Shown: positions 1 through 13,173 of the stretch, piece after piece
How the letters are laid out: each line of letters begins with the position of its first letter
Numbering within the stretch: position 1 is the stretch's first letter
Source: Lichenostomus cassidix
Lineage: Eukaryota; Chordata; Aves; Passeriformes; Meliphagidae
NCBI GenBank assembly: GCA_008360975.2
Contig: CM039182.1
Span: 49,798,491 to 49,862,490, forward strand
Length of the DNA stretch: 64,000 nt
Reading direction: 5' to 3'
The notes under the pieces: generated by a model
Database searches by the model: none
Seen by the model: the letters and a program-made list of their open reading frames with translations, nothing else
Told to the model about the DNA's origin: nothing
Position numbers and translations under genes: made by a program

Positions 1-108
1 AAAAGAAGTACTTTCCATCAATGGATTTATCTAACAGCAATACCTGTTAAATTGTTGAGATAAAGTTCCTTAACACCATATTTAATGGATAGCCCATTCT
101 CAGCCTAC
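1..108 (-). other. CNTNAP2: Start of the CNTNAP2 intron downstream of the 109-309 exon
   Basis: On the minus strand the intron opens with gtaggc at 108. Only 108 nt are in the window and they contain nothing recognisable. An open frame running into it from the exon (to position 47) is read-through, not coding. Confidence 0.85.
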
Positions 109-309
109 CTGGTGTATTCAGCAGCCGGGACATCTTGCAAGAATAGGAGATGAACTGCTCACAGTATTCAGCACTACTGGTAATGGCAGAAATCTGGTCC
201 ATTGTTGCACTGTAGTTGAGCTGCAGCACTGATAACTTCTCCAGGCTGCTGCCTCCCACAGAAGTCTGCATTTGCAGATCATGGTACACAGTTGTCCATA
301 CTTTATCCT
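109..309 (-). CDS. CNTNAP2: CNTNAP2 exon encoding the middle of the fibrinogen-like module
   Basis: A 201-nt exon, symmetric phase 1/1 and a multiple of three. The acceptor is ttccccactctttcag and the donor is gtaggc. It begins AG, completing the Glu codon from the previous exon, then reads [14 protein letters not shown]... and later [16 protein letters not shown] and [10 protein letters not shown], ending in a split codon G|. The segment resembles Caspr2 through the fibrinogen-like module, including the conserved EYCEQ...C pair and the SRLLNTP end. A sequon N-Y-S lies at 209-217. The variable stretch [14 protein letters not shown] departs most from the mammalian protein as I remember it. The next coding exon, expected to start with the Trp-rich WWxG segment, lies beyond the left edge. 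Confidence 0.93.
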
Positions 310-3300
310 CTGAAAGAGTGGGGAAGAAAGACAAGACAAGAACTGGTAAGAGACAGACAGTGGAACCGAATTAAAATAAATGCAGGCCTTTGATAATAAA
401 TAAAAATATTCTGCAAGCTATTTGTTGAGGTGGTAGTGAGGAAGGAGAGCATTGCATGTGAAAAATCATTATGTTACAGCATAGTTCCAACAACTACAAA
501 CCGATGAAGGGAAGAAGCTCTCCTCACCTTTATGAAAAGATACTGAATATACCACGTGAGAGGTCTTCCTTGAACCATGGACTCCTTTATTTACATATGG
601 ATCTAATGAGGAATAACTTTGATCAGAAGGACAAAAGCCTGATGCCCTAAAGATCCAAAGTCTTTATATGGAGAGCAAGCACTGTGCACGTTAAATTCCT
701 GTGGGCTGGAGAGCAACATTGCTTCAATAAATTAGTAGCAAAGTAACAACAAGGATGCGCCAGATTCTCATGCGATTACCTAATTCACCAATTAATACTG
801 AAAGTGTTTCCACACTTTTTACCCAGGCTGTATTCTATGGAAAAACAAAATTACTGCTTATTGAGACTTGAATATTTAAAAATAGCTGCATCATATGACC
901 TTACTGATTCTGGTTATGGTATAGATAGCAACATATGAACTAGTCAAAGTAGAATGAAAATACAAAAGCTTCTGTTGAGTTGTGAAAAGTCACAAGGAAG
1001 GAGGTAGGACAACTTCATTTTTCTGACAAGAAATACAGCAATATTGGCCAAATCTCAAACCTCCAACAGATTTTTTTTGCAGGGTCATGCAAAAAGTGAG
1101 ATCCAGCCCATGTCAATTTCTGTGTGCATTATATTTCTTTAAACTACTCAACAGCAAGTCACTAGAAATGTTACTGCAAACCATTCATCAGTAGTTTGGG
1201 AGATTTAAGATGAGATATCATAATGAAACAACACACTCCACACTCCACTCAGAAAGATTTGTTGAAGTTGGAAGGTAGCTTAGAAAGGAAACAAAGAGGA
1301 GGCACAGAAACTTTCCTGTTATAGACCAACCATTAATTTTTCTTAGAGGGACATTCGACTGAATCTAAATGAAAAAAATATTATCTGAGTAAGGTACACG
1401 ATTTCAGAATGAAAACAATGAAGATTCTGTCAATATTATTGATACTGTCTTCCTGTAAAAATACTATTCCATAATTAAGGTGTGAAGAATTTTAAAGTTG
1501 AATTTGAACAGGTACCATTATAAAAATATACAATTTCAGCTGATATGTACCACTCATATTGTCCATCTCAAATAGACGACGACTGAAATAGGTCAATTAT
1601 CCTCTGTAAATAAATGCCAGAAAATTCTCTTTTCTCTATAGATTAACCTGGAGCACATCTCCACAAAACTTCCTAGAAGTGCATCAGATTTTTTCAGTAA
1701 TATCTTTCATGTATGGTTCATTCACATTTTAAATTGCTTTTTCTCTTTTTCTTTTAAATTTTCTGCCTTATGTATTTCTATTGCTGAGGGCAATGTCAGA
1801 GAAATCTGTCTTGGAATAAGAAATGCAGAACTTTTAAAAACATCAGTAAGAATCTGCTCTGGTGCCTTAAACAGGCTTGCACAAAAGCCCAGTTTCCCAA
1901 ATGTGTCAGCCAGGCCTTTGCCCCAGATGATCCTGTCAAGCAACTCCACTGACCACAGTTGTCCTTCAGAGATGCAGGAACAAAACACACCTTGCTGCTA
2001 ACTTTGCTGTGTTTATCACAAAAACAGACTCTCCAGGGAGATCACCTGGCAGTTTCAGAGTATACTAATTCACCTGACAGATGTGCCTTATAGCGATAAA
2101 AACCATAAAATGTAGTGCATTGCAGTATGTTTTCAATTCTTCTATGTAAATCTCTTGCTTGTTAATGCAAATCTCCGTCATCCTAAAACTTTTGGCCTGC
2201 ACTTCAATATTTTAACTACATGGAAACACTTTGCCAAACTAACACATACTCAAAAGTGCTTCAGTACTTCTTCACCAAGCTCACAGAAATGTGTTCACAT
2301 ACACTGATGGATTTTGGTGTGACCCGGAGTAAAGATATCTCTCAACGTTATGATTATCCTTATCTCCAGGATTCTGTACTCTGCCTTATTTTCCAGTCTT
2401 AATTTTTATTGCACAGCATCAGGCTATTTTGAATTATACAGAATCATGTGGACCCATGTGTTTGCAACTGATACAGTGTTAAGTCTTTCTAATCAAATGT
2501 TCAGAGATAAGGTACGCAAAGCAGACAAATCCTCCACAGGTTGTACACATCACTACCCAAATGAGAAGAAATTCAGCAGGTGATGCAAGATGGTTATTAT
2601 TTTAATATTAATATCCTTAGTCCAAAGCTCTTAATAAAACACAGCAATATTCTTCCATTGAGAAAAAAATATTTAAAAAATCAGGAGAAAGGAATCCCAC
2701 TCCCAATTACCAATAAAAATTTATAATTGTCACCTGTCAAGTTATATAGAAAATATAACCCAGTTTTGTTGAGAGCCTGGGATGGAAGCTTACTGCAGAT
2801 TCATTTTCAAGAATGGATTGAGATAGTTTATACATTCACTGACAGAAAACTCTCCTTTTTGGCAGAAAGCACTGTACAGGAAAGAGCTCAGAAGTGTCAG
2901 TCAGGAAAGTACTGGGACAGTTAGAGCCTCATATTGGATTTTTGATCTAGCAAAGACTCATAGAATAGCCACTAAGAAGGTACGGGAATGTGACTAGCAA
3001 TAGGAATTGTGTTAGGCATTATGTTTGAGAAGAAATTTTCTCATGGATAGCAGATTCTAGCCAGTCACTTCCCCTCCAAGACAGGAAGTTTAAACTTTAC
3101 TGTGGCACACTATATTAAAGAAAATAGAGACATACTCCTGTCAGTCAAATGCATCCTCTGAGCAACTTCAGGACCTTTCTGTCAAAGTATGAGTACTACT
3201 AATAGATAAGTGTTGTAACGTGTGTCCTTCCTGTCCCTGACCCCGCCCCCCTGACCCCTTCTGACTGGATGTGAGTCAGGACCGCCCCCCATCCCTAGAG

Positions 3301-3307
3301 ATAAAAA
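3301..3307 (+). promoter_or_regulatory. TATA-like box of LTR copy 1
   Basis: ATAAAAA, 90 bp into the LTR and 120 bp before its AATAAA. The same position in copy 2 carries CATAAAA. Inferred as the U3 core promoter from position and from conservation between copies. Confidence 0.6.
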
Positions 3308-3420
3308 CCCCAGCCAGATCTGGAACGGCCCTCTTTGGTTCTGGACTCATATGGAACCTGCACCCTCCCTTGCCTTCCCTTCCCCCTCCCCAGTCTCCCC
3401 ATTCCTCCCCTGTTTTCCTC

Positions 3421-3426
3421 AATAAA
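3421..3426 (+). terminator. AATAAA polyadenylation signal of LTR copy 1
   Basis: AATAAA sits just after a C-rich stretch. Copy 2 has AATAAA in the same context. It would mark the R region of the LTR transcript. It could also end antisense transcripts within the intron. Confidence 0.6.
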
Positions 3427-3550
3427 AACACCATGCAGACCAGGAACCAAACAGCTGCCTTTCTAAACCTGCAACGCTTCTACAAGAACCGCGTCTGACC
3501 AGCCCCACAGCTCGTGGCCATGGAATGACCATCCTGCGTGTTCCGGTTCT

Positions 3551-3586
3551 AGGGCAGCCCTCCCCCGCAGCAGGGGGGGCTGCCCT
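3551..3586 (+). repeat. GC-rich inverted repeat (hairpin) near the 3' end of LTR copy 1
   Basis: AGGGCAGCCC at 3551-3560 pairs perfectly with GGGCTGCCCT at 3577-3586. The stem extends by one G-T and three C-G pairs, leaving an 8-nt loop. It lies after the polyA signal, in the presumed R/U5 part. Confidence 0.7.
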
Positions 3587-5971
3587 CAGGTTTTGCACTG
3601 CTGCAGATAAGAGCTTGTTGCACCTTGTAATAGATGTTTTTTATCAATATGCATATTTATGTGCATAAAGTCAATAATCATTTACAGAAAAGCAACTCAG
3701 TCTCTTCCTGCTGTCTAAAAGATGATGGGAGATTGATTAGGATACACCTGCTCAGATACTGAAAATAAACCCAGTTCTTATTTCACTTGCAACTAATTTG
3801 TTGATAGTCTGGCTCAAATGACCCATGAACACATTCAGCAAACTGTCTTGTCCAGGCTCTGGAAGCTGAACCATCTGTGCCTGCAGGTCAGGCAGAGAGA
3901 GAGTGTGGAGGAAAAGTTGTGGCTGGTGTGTGGGAGAGAAGCTCCTTCTCTGGGTAAGGGATTTCAGGCTCTTCACACATTTTCCTGATTTAGCTGTAGA
4001 GCACTGCCATGACACAAGGACCAAAACTGTACAGAATGATAGGGCCTTTCTTGGCTGGACAGACACATTGACAGTGTAATACGGTCACAGCCAAAAATCC
4101 ATCTTCCCTTCCCACCAAAACCAGACTCCTGAATTTCATATAGTTATATATCTGGGGCTGGCTTTAAGATGTCTGGAAAGACTTAAAGGAGAAATGTCAG
4201 GCAGAAATGTCCAGGCAGAAATGTCAACCTTATCTACTGAGTGCTGATTGTTAATTGCTTTTTGTGTTTTAGACTTAATAATTTATTAACGTGTTTATAC
4301 TTCCCATAGAAATCAGCTAGGCATTTATAGCTTGAAGATAAGGCCAATATTGTCAGTTATGTTTTCAGTTTCTCAGAAACTCCTTGTTAGTCGAGACCAT
4401 TCTTGAGAAAGATCAAATCAGTAACCTCCTTGCAGACAACTTCCCTTACAGAAAAGGTAATGCAGATAGTTCACACTATCTCAAATACCTGTATCCTCAC
4501 CATTTATAGCATTATTCCCATGTAGCTGCAAACAGGATATGGTAGTCACAGTTGATATATCAAAATCTGTAAGAAAAGCTACCCTGTATTTTCTGTCAAT
4601 AGTACACAGAAGTCTCAGTTAAGGTACTCAGAAGTGAAAAAATCTGTCCTAGTTAACAGTAATTTGATACATATTCCTAGCAATTACCCTCACGACAATA
4701 TTGGAATGAGTATTCCCCTAATACACAAGCAGTTATTTGAAGAACATATTGCATATGGCTATTGCTAACCACAAGTGTTTGAGAGACAGTTTGTCAGTTA
4801 CAGCTGTGTACATGACTTATGCACGACCGAAATGCACCTCCCCTGCACATGGAAGTATATGAGCTCCTAACTGGATTTACTAGGCTGTTTCTAGCTTTTC
4901 CACTGGAGGACAGTGTACCAACACCAGATAATTGCTAGCACTTCAGGAGGATAAGGGCCTCCAAGATGGCCACTTATTCATTCAAATACGCTTCTTAGAG
5001 CTTTTTTCAATGTTGCATGGGGAAAAAAGTGGTTCTTCCATTACCTTGTTTTTAGCAGTGAAAGGGTAGTATAATTTTCTTTGAATAGAATGCCAAAAAC
5101 CAGTAACCATAGATTCTTAATAGAATTCATAATGGTTTTCACTAAGAACAATCTAATTAGATCCAAACTGCTAATACATTTGATGCAATTATAGAGAAAA
5201 TAGGTTCCCTGTAATTTAGTCTGTACAATACTCTTTGCTGAAACAGTTCCTCTCTAACAGATAGATATTATAGTAAGATTAAGTTCCTTAATTTCAGAAT
5301 TTTTTTAAATAAAGGGAAGTGACCAGCTGTTTCCTTAAAATGACAATAAAATGACTTTATTTATTTTGCTGAAAATACCTTTCAGTTGCAATGACTGACT
5401 TACAGTCCTGCCCACTCACTAGTCCTTTTTCCAATAAAAAGTGAAGAAGCTGGCTAATAAAATAATCAGTAAGTATTAGTAATGGTTCACTAATAAAAAG
5501 AGAAACGAAATTTAAAATTTCCTTGATCACCAACAATTCAAGTGATCAAATGAAATATTAACATAAGTTATTTTTCCTACTTCATATTCAACTTGTTCAT
5601 GATGGTATGGTGGACTTACCATGATGTCACTGACTACTTCTCAAATACTCAGTTTGTTCTGTTATTGAACTTTCCTCACTCATTTGCTTGGTGCTCACTT
5701 AAGCAAGAAAACTTGCTTCTGACAAGTAAATTTAGTAATCTTTTGGAAGATAATTAACTGATAAGTTTGAAAAATAAATTTCAGAAAACATAATGCTTGT
5801 ATTCCATAAGTATGGAAACATTTTTCCCCTTTTACTTTAAATTACGTGTATTGCTATTGGAGTTTTACTTTTTTTTTTTTCCCTGAATGGACTTACATTC
5901 TTAATATATTATTTTATTAGGTGTTTCCAAGAAATCAGAAAACAATTTTATTTCTCAGGAAAGATTATCTG

Positions 5972-6010
5972 CTTTCTCTCTCTCTCTTTCTCTCTCTCTT
6001 TCTCCCTCTC
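5972..6010 (+). repeat. CT-rich simple repeat
   Basis: Interrupted CT/CTTT tract of about 39 bp, ending in CTCAACAG. In the minus-strand transcript it is a GA tract. Confidence 0.9.
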
Positions 6011-7609
6011 AACAGATCTGGGGTGGTTTTTTTAATGGATGCAGTTCCCTGACCTAAAATGATGGTGATGAATGAGTAAATGGCTCCTGGTTGAAATCTC
6101 AGAGAGGATGATTTTGAGAATACTGAGCATATAGAAACCTGGAAGTAGTTCTTTGCTAGACATCATGATTTTTACCATCATCAGTGCTTTTGTCCCTTCA
6201 AATTAGATTATTACATCATGTTCTAGAACATGCTACACTACAAATCACTCAAGAAGCTAGGCAGGATAACCCATTTAAAAGTGGACTGCCTTCTAGGAAG
6301 GACAAAAATTGCAATGGTAATCATCTCATATTATGAGGTCTTCCGATTTATTTTGTGATAAGACTCTAGTTGATCTTGTTGAATTGTGTGGGATGGTAAC
6401 ACAACAGTCATTAGCAATATGAATAAACTAAGCACCTTTTGCAACAACGCTGCAGATGCAAGACCTGACATATACACATGATGTGGGAAAAATTACAGTA
6501 GGCTATATTCTCTTCTCCAACCTTTTATATTTTTCTCTCCATGTGTTTACATATAAAAGCTTAAAACTATATATAGGAATTTTAAACTAATTCTGCTACG
6601 GACTTCAAAGGACCTACACTCGGGTTTATAAAAATGAAAAATATATGTTCGTTTGAAGTTAATGAGTGTTTTGACAATCTTGCCTGAGATTTGCAAATGT
6701 CAATTTTGCAGTACAGTTACTCTGGTAATATGAACTGCTATCATCTTACTAATGTAGAAAACGGGGTTTAGACCAGAAAAATCCAACATAAAAAAAAATA
6801 AAAGAGAGAGAGAGAAAATGAAGAGTGTACTTATGAACTGAATTCTCTAGAAAGCAAAGTCAGTCAGTTAATCTATTTAGACAGGGAATAGGATCAATCC
6901 CAAAATGTAATTGAGCCATTCCTGCACTCATTTTCTACGTCTACTCCTTTCACTTCTTCCTTTTAATGTTTCTTGATCAAGATAATAATGAACCTTCAAA
7001 TTTAACTATGAATTATTTTGCTCTTTTTTATTTACCACAGTGTCTTGTGAGGCAATGCACTTTCCTGGTATTTACATAGACTCTTTCATAATTCAGGAGA
7101 GAGAAAACGTCATTTATTTAGTGAACTTACAGTGATATTGAATGATATAATTTTCTAATAATTTAAATCTGTATATAATAGATAAATTCAGATACTTTAC
7201 TAAACAGAGTGGAAAGAAGTGACCAGAATACAGTTTTCAGGGAACCAAAAGTTTCCAGAGAAGTGATAATGAAATGGCTGTTCCAATGCAACTTTTTAGA
7301 AACCTGACGGGACATTAGTGAAGTCACAAGTAGAGGATGACTTCTCTGGATTACTAGAGATGATTTTGAACCATTCAGCACAGTTGTCTGTGAAAAGCTA
7401 ATGCCAAGAGTACCTTGAGAAACAGGATAGAAATCACTCGTGCCTTCAAAGAAAAAAGACTGCAACAACAGATATTGTTGTGTTGAAAAAGAGTGCCTGG
7501 GGGAAAAAGCTTAAATCTAATTTGTGCCCTAATGTCAGAAGTGACCTCCCATGGGTGTTATTAGAAGCATGAGTTTAAAAATAATCATATCTTGAAAGGA
7601 ACAATAAAT

Positions 7610-7740
7610 AATGAGATACAGTATAGCCATATGAAGGAGGACTCGGATCATTTAAGTGCCTGGTCTAACAGATGGCAATTGCAGTTCAGTTTAGATTAAG
7701 GAACATTAAAGTCAAGAACAAAGGACATAAAAGAATTAAC
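7610..7740 (+). mobile_element. Possible very old CR1 scrap
   Basis: Around 7638-7700 the plus strand reads D-S-D-H-L-S-A-W-S-N-R-W-Q-L-Q-F-S-L-D before a stop. This resembles the CR1 reverse transcriptase segment after the catalytic motif (W..RW.L.FS.DKC). The match is short and the flanks are not convincing, so this is tentative. Confidence 0.4.
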
Positions 7741-10528
7741 AGTGTGGTTGTTTTCCGCACAGGAACAGAATATGGACAAGGGCTGGAAACATTTTTTACA
7801 GTTCAGTAACTGAAGAATTGACAACTGAATTCTACTTTCTGAGGAGCAGCCTCATATATAACCCAGTATTATACAAATGGAAAGATAAAATGTGTCCTTT
7901 AAAGTGTCTTTCAGATCATTCTAGCATATCATAGGAGCATATGCACTTAAAAAAATCAACTACTGCCTGATTTTTCCCTTTTACAAAGCAGCATAGCACA
8001 ATCCTTTAGCTGTGATCTCAAACAGGTCTTCCTAGAATCACTGAAAAGAAGTAACACTGTTTAAAAAAATATGTTTCAAAGGATATCCTGAAGAAAAGGG
8101 CTCTTCAAAGCTTTCACTGTGTTAGCTTGGACCGTAAAAAAACATTTCCTGAGCTATTCTGGCTGACTTTCTATTCTCATGGAGAGGCAGAAGGAAGACT
8201 AATGCAAGTCTCAAGTGCTACCACTTAAAAACTCCCCTTACCTTTCATTCCCCTATCAGCTAAGTGATTGAATCCTCACCATACTCTCCACTGATCCAAC
8301 TTAGTTCTCTCAAGAACAACACACTTCACTTTCCACTCTCACGTCCTGTAAGCCCCTCTCTGAGGAGAGACGGGAAAAGGAATAAAGTGTGCTGAAGTGC
8401 CCTTTCTAATTATTGCATCAATAAATTGAATGCTAGACAAGCTCCTGAAAAAACCTTTTATTTTGCTTTCAAAAGGTGCCTACAGATTGGAGGACATACA
8501 ATTCCAAGTTTTAGTGCATGTTCTTGGTAGTTTTTAATTATTTAATAATTTTTCTGAATCATACTGACCACATTTAAACTGAGGAATCTAATTTGAATTA
8601 CTACATAAACCTAAGCATTGCCTAATTAAATAACAAAAACTATCATTATACATAGTTTAGTGCAAAATCATGTTTCCTGTATTTTTTGACAACTGTGCTA
8701 AAAATTCTTTAGAAAAGTCAAAAACATTGATATTAGATGGAGAGGATGGACAGTAGAATGAAGTTGTGACTGAGAAAAGAATTTTGATATCTTGAATGTC
8801 TTTATTTATAATCTCTCAAATGAAACATGACTTGAATTCTATAGTAAAATACTGTGCCATGCATTATTTTAAAAGACATTCTATGAAAGTTTTTAGTACA
8901 CCTGTGGTTTGATATATGGCATAGAGTGACATTAGGAGAAAAGAAAAAGCCAGACTTCATAGTAAAGTCAGCAAATTTAATAAAGCATGCTTAAAAGCTT
9001 TTCCTCTTCTAAATGTTATTTTCTCTTTCTGTCTCAATCTCAATTTAACAAGAGAAGAGAAAAATCATAAATTGCTATGCTAGTTTACAGTAAAAGATAC
9101 AGCTTGGTCCTGAGAAAAGACAAATATCCCACTTACATTTATGAGTAGTAAAGCTCACAAGGATAATTCTTCTAATGGAAGAATTAAATGTACTAGGAGA
9201 ATGGGAAATAAAGTTCATGCTAGATGAATAAGAAACTTTTAACTTCCAGAAATTCTTGAATGGTAAGCCTTTTACTTCTTTGTAGACAAAGGGTGCCTTC
9301 CCTTTCCCTCTCATCTCAGGACCACCATTAAGACACCTTAACTCATTGCAGGGGACACTGTCCACCTGAAGGAACAGAGTGCTTTTATACAAAAGTTTCA
9401 TTGAAGGAAATACAAATTAGCATTTTCAGAAACTCCAAATCTCTTTGCAGTATGCATTTGTGAAAGCAGCACCCTACATGTCTCACAGCTCAAAGTGTAT
9501 GTGTAATGCTGTGTACAAACAACATTAACAAAGCCCAGTGCTGCACCAGAGCCTCACTGGCTCCCTGCAAGCAGACATCCAACAGATTCTTGCTTTCAGA
9601 AAGTTCTTTCTAACATGGGACTCATGAGATGAAATGCAGAAATATATCCATTTCCATAAACCTGGTGCTTCTGAATATTCTTTTTATGCCTCAATATAGG
9701 AGTGAGAGCATAAAGAAGACACCACAGAATTTGGAGAAGACGGTGGTGTATGTGAAAATGAAGATTTTTTTTTTACTTGATCTAATATTTCTTTCTTTTT
9801 CATCAAAGGCTTACAAATATTATCCCATATACTCCAAAATAACTCAGATATATAACACCATCTATTAATAAATTTAACATGTTTCATTCTGTGGAAATAA
9901 TATATATTAAATTATTATTTCTGAGATGCTGAAAAATTCATGATTGTGCATAACTGAACTTTGTACTTCAAGTCCAACAGAATTGAATAGCCAAGTGTTT
10001 TGTTTATCATTGTCTGGGAAAAGAGGTATTAAACTGTCTCTGTTTCCACTGAGGTACCAAATATATACGGAAACTAACCATTATAACAGAAAAACATTTT
10101 CTAGAGCAATGAGAAATTTGCAAGGAAACATCTCTTTTTGCATTCATCAGTCTGATATTTAGGGGATATGGAGAATATTATGCTGGACCCAACAAATTTC
10201 ACTTATGGTCAAGCTGATTCCTGCAAATGTCGACTACAGCTTATCCACGCATTCCAGCTTGCTTGGCCTGGCCCTACACCTTGGCCTCTGTCAATCACTC
10301 TTCTTTACATATACATAATCTTTGCTTTTGGTAAGTGCACATGCACCTCTTGTAGCTTTTCTGGACACTGAGCTGTTTGACTACATGTAATTTTGAATTT
10401 TAAATAATTTCTCCATCATAATATAAAAAGATGATGTCTGGAATAAAATAAGTAATTCTGAAGTAAAACTTTCCGCAGTGATGGGCACCATTTAGCAATA
10501 AGCTACTTTGAGGTCTTCAAGTGCCTTC

Positions 10529-10567
10529 TCTAATTATTAACCATTTTGTCTAATTATTAACCATTTA
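10529..10567. repeat. Tandem duplication of a 20-bp unit
   Basis: TCTAATTATTAACCATTTTG is followed directly by a nearly complete second copy, differing only at its end. Period 20. Each unit contains the homeodomain-type core TAATTA. Confidence 0.85.
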
Positions 10568-13156
10568 GCTATTTATTTTATTAAGTTTCCCCATAATTTA
10601 CAAATAGAAAGTTTATGTCCTTGAAGAAGACAGAAAAATGCAGTGAATGCTAAATTAATCAAAAGTGAAAGATCAAAAATTTAAAACTTTTAAGAACTTC
10701 CTAATAATGGAAAAAATCTTTGCAATATATAGAACAGAGGTGAATAGTCCAGTTTTCTTCAAAATCTACTTTATTATAATCACTCGGTAGATATTCACTC
10801 AGACATAAGAATATGTTGCAAATAAATGAAAAATAAAGATCCTTCTATTGCCTTTCTAAAAATATGCAAGCAAACAAAACTCCCAGACCTAAAAAACATA
10901 CCTACCTACAAGAAATAAAGCATTAAATAAACCCCAAATTTTTTTATAGAGACAGAAGGACAAACCATTGTGAGAGAACTGACTAAAAGGCATGCACAGA
11001 CCTGGCCCAGGATTTAGGTTTATTTTTTTATTTGCTCAAAGAAACATACATAATACTGACAATTGCTCCATGTGCAGTGTCATTCATGAATCTGAAGAAA
11101 TAACTTAGAGACCATATGAAGCAAAATGTATTATTGGAAAGGGAATGGGAAGAGACTCAATATAGGTGTTGGTATTAGAGTATTACTTTAAAATATATTT
11201 CAACCAAGTGTTAGCAACTGAGTTAATAGAGAACATTTCCCAGGCCTGGAAACAAAAAGACAGGGGAAAACCAGAAGTAATTTCAAGAGAAATTATTTTT
11301 GTTCTAGCTACACTTTCAAAAAAATTTGATTTGAAAATACAAAAATCTAATCTTGAAAAATTGTCTAGTTTTGCCACTTCATGTACTACTAAAACCCATA
11401 AGATTGATTAGTGACTTCTACCTAGGAGGAAGGCTGAAACAGCAGCAACTCTTATTTGATTCTTCTATCTCTGATGTAATGAAAGATGTGGTTGCTGGTT
11501 TGTGGCATCTGCAGTGTTTCTTTTCCACTGTAGATGCCACAAAGCCCTGCAAATCATTTGAAAGTATAGGCTTGTAATACAGCTGGACATTAAGTAACAT
11601 GGTTTTAATATTAATATGACAGTTGTGCCAAAAATCTGCAGCCACTACGGCAAAGGTGTCAGGCAGAAGTGAAGCAACCACTCAGAGCTCCAGTGCACAG
11701 TGGTGAAGACTGCTGAAATAAATCAGAAGGCCCCTCTGAATATTATTTCAGTAGGTTAGTGCCTTTTCTTTTGTAGTTTACATTTCCCCATAGATCTGTT
11801 ATTCCTAAATAATCTGGTTTATGCAATGAGATAGACAAGCAAGCAATGAATATTCATGCCAGTGCACAAAGCAAGTTCATGAGTAAGGCCTTTTGCTAAT
11901 AACTCTTGACCAGAAATACATGTGAATCTGCCCCAATTGTTTCTACTCTGCCTAGCAGAGATGTCATTCACCTGAATAATCTCAGTACATCTTTTGGTTA
12001 GCATCCAATTGGCTCAGCTGGTTGTTCATTCGATACTCACTGTACAACACAAGTAAGATTGACCATTTCAGCTTAGTTCTGTGGTAATTACCAGAGCAAC
12101 ATTAGCAATAACACATCTTCAGGTAGAAAAATGCTTCTGACAAAGACATGTCTGATCTAGACCCACAAATACTGCACACTCAGGCTTTGGAGAGCCAAGT
12201 CAGCTTTGCCTTTCAAACCACCCCAACATGCCTGCCAAGCAGTTTCTATGGAATATCCATATGTCTGTGAGAACACCAATTTCTGCCCACCAAACTGTTG
12301 CTAAGAAAAAGGCAATCCAGTTGAGTCATGATAGTCCAAGATATCCAACACAATAATTCACAACATTGCCATTTCCAATTGTTCTGTGATGGCATTTTTC
12401 CCTACTACTACTGATGTGCTATTAAACATATTTAAATTTCTTTTATGACTACTGACAGGCTTATTCCATTGCAGTCACAAATACTGGTCTGAAAGAAAAT
12501 CTACTGTGATTTCCATTTTGATGCACAAGTGCATCCCAAAGGGAAGATAAAAAGCTATTCTCTGTGGAGTTGCATCATCTCAAAGCCTAGTGTACTGCTC
12601 TGGTAAAACCCACAAAGATAATTTTAGGAAGGCAATAATTTTTTCTCACCAATTTTCTTAACTTGCTTACTATTGAATGCTTCAGTGTGTGCAGTTAGTT
12701 TCATAAATCTCATCTAGGATAATGGAAGATCATTACCTCAATAGTTCTCACTCAGGAAAGCATATCCTGAAACATACTAGATAAAGCCAATATTTCCAGG
12801 GCTCCTGAAAATAGGAAAGTTTGGGCTTAGCAAATGGGAGAAAAATGCTAGAGCAGAAAGCATTAAAAGCCTCTTAATTCTCTTAATAATGTGAACTCTG
12901 AACATTATGAAAGTGAACCTAGACCCCTAATATTGAAATGCTTGGCTTCTAGTACTTGAGTGCAAGGAGATCCTTACACCCAGCAGTTAAGAGTCTCTGA
13001 ACAAGAGACCTGGTTTGCAACTGCAAGTTTTCATCCAAATCAGAAAAGCTGCTCTGTGGTCCTCCTTGATTTCAATGGATCTAAGTGGCCTCTTCATAAC
13101 ATTTTCTGATCTACTACCATATTTTCAGAGGAAGTGTTATTTTGTGGCCTTGAAGC

Positions 13157-13173
13157 AAAAAAAAAAAAAAAAA
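13157..13173. repeat. Poly-A run (17 nt)
   Basis: Uninterrupted A run after TTGAAGC. Nothing upstream resembles a SINE or a processed transcript that I recognise. Confidence 0.85.

Larger units (their letters stand above)
3211..3605 (+). mobile_element. Solo LTR of an endogenous retrovirus (copy 1 of a family), 6-bp TSD
   Basis: Begins TGTTGTAACG and ends CTGCTGCA. It is flanked on both sides by a perfect GATAAG (3205-3210 and 3606-3611), so both boundaries are exact: 395 bp. It has a TATA-like ataaaaa at 3301-3307 and AATAAA at 3421-3426, which set the plus-strand orientation. GC-rich and C-rich sequence stands out from the AT-rich intron. The 47410-47790 element shares its ends, promoter region and polyA region. 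There is no primer-binding site, gag/pol or second LTR next to it, so it is a recombined solo LTR. A 6-bp duplication is typical of class II (ERVK/alpharetrovirus-like) integrases; the class call is inference. The element is antisense to the host gene. Confidence 0.93.

Noticed and set aside
3605..3900. Possible retroviral internal region after LTR copy 1
   Set aside because: No primer-binding site follows the LTR; instead the target-site duplication follows directly, so this is a solo LTR.
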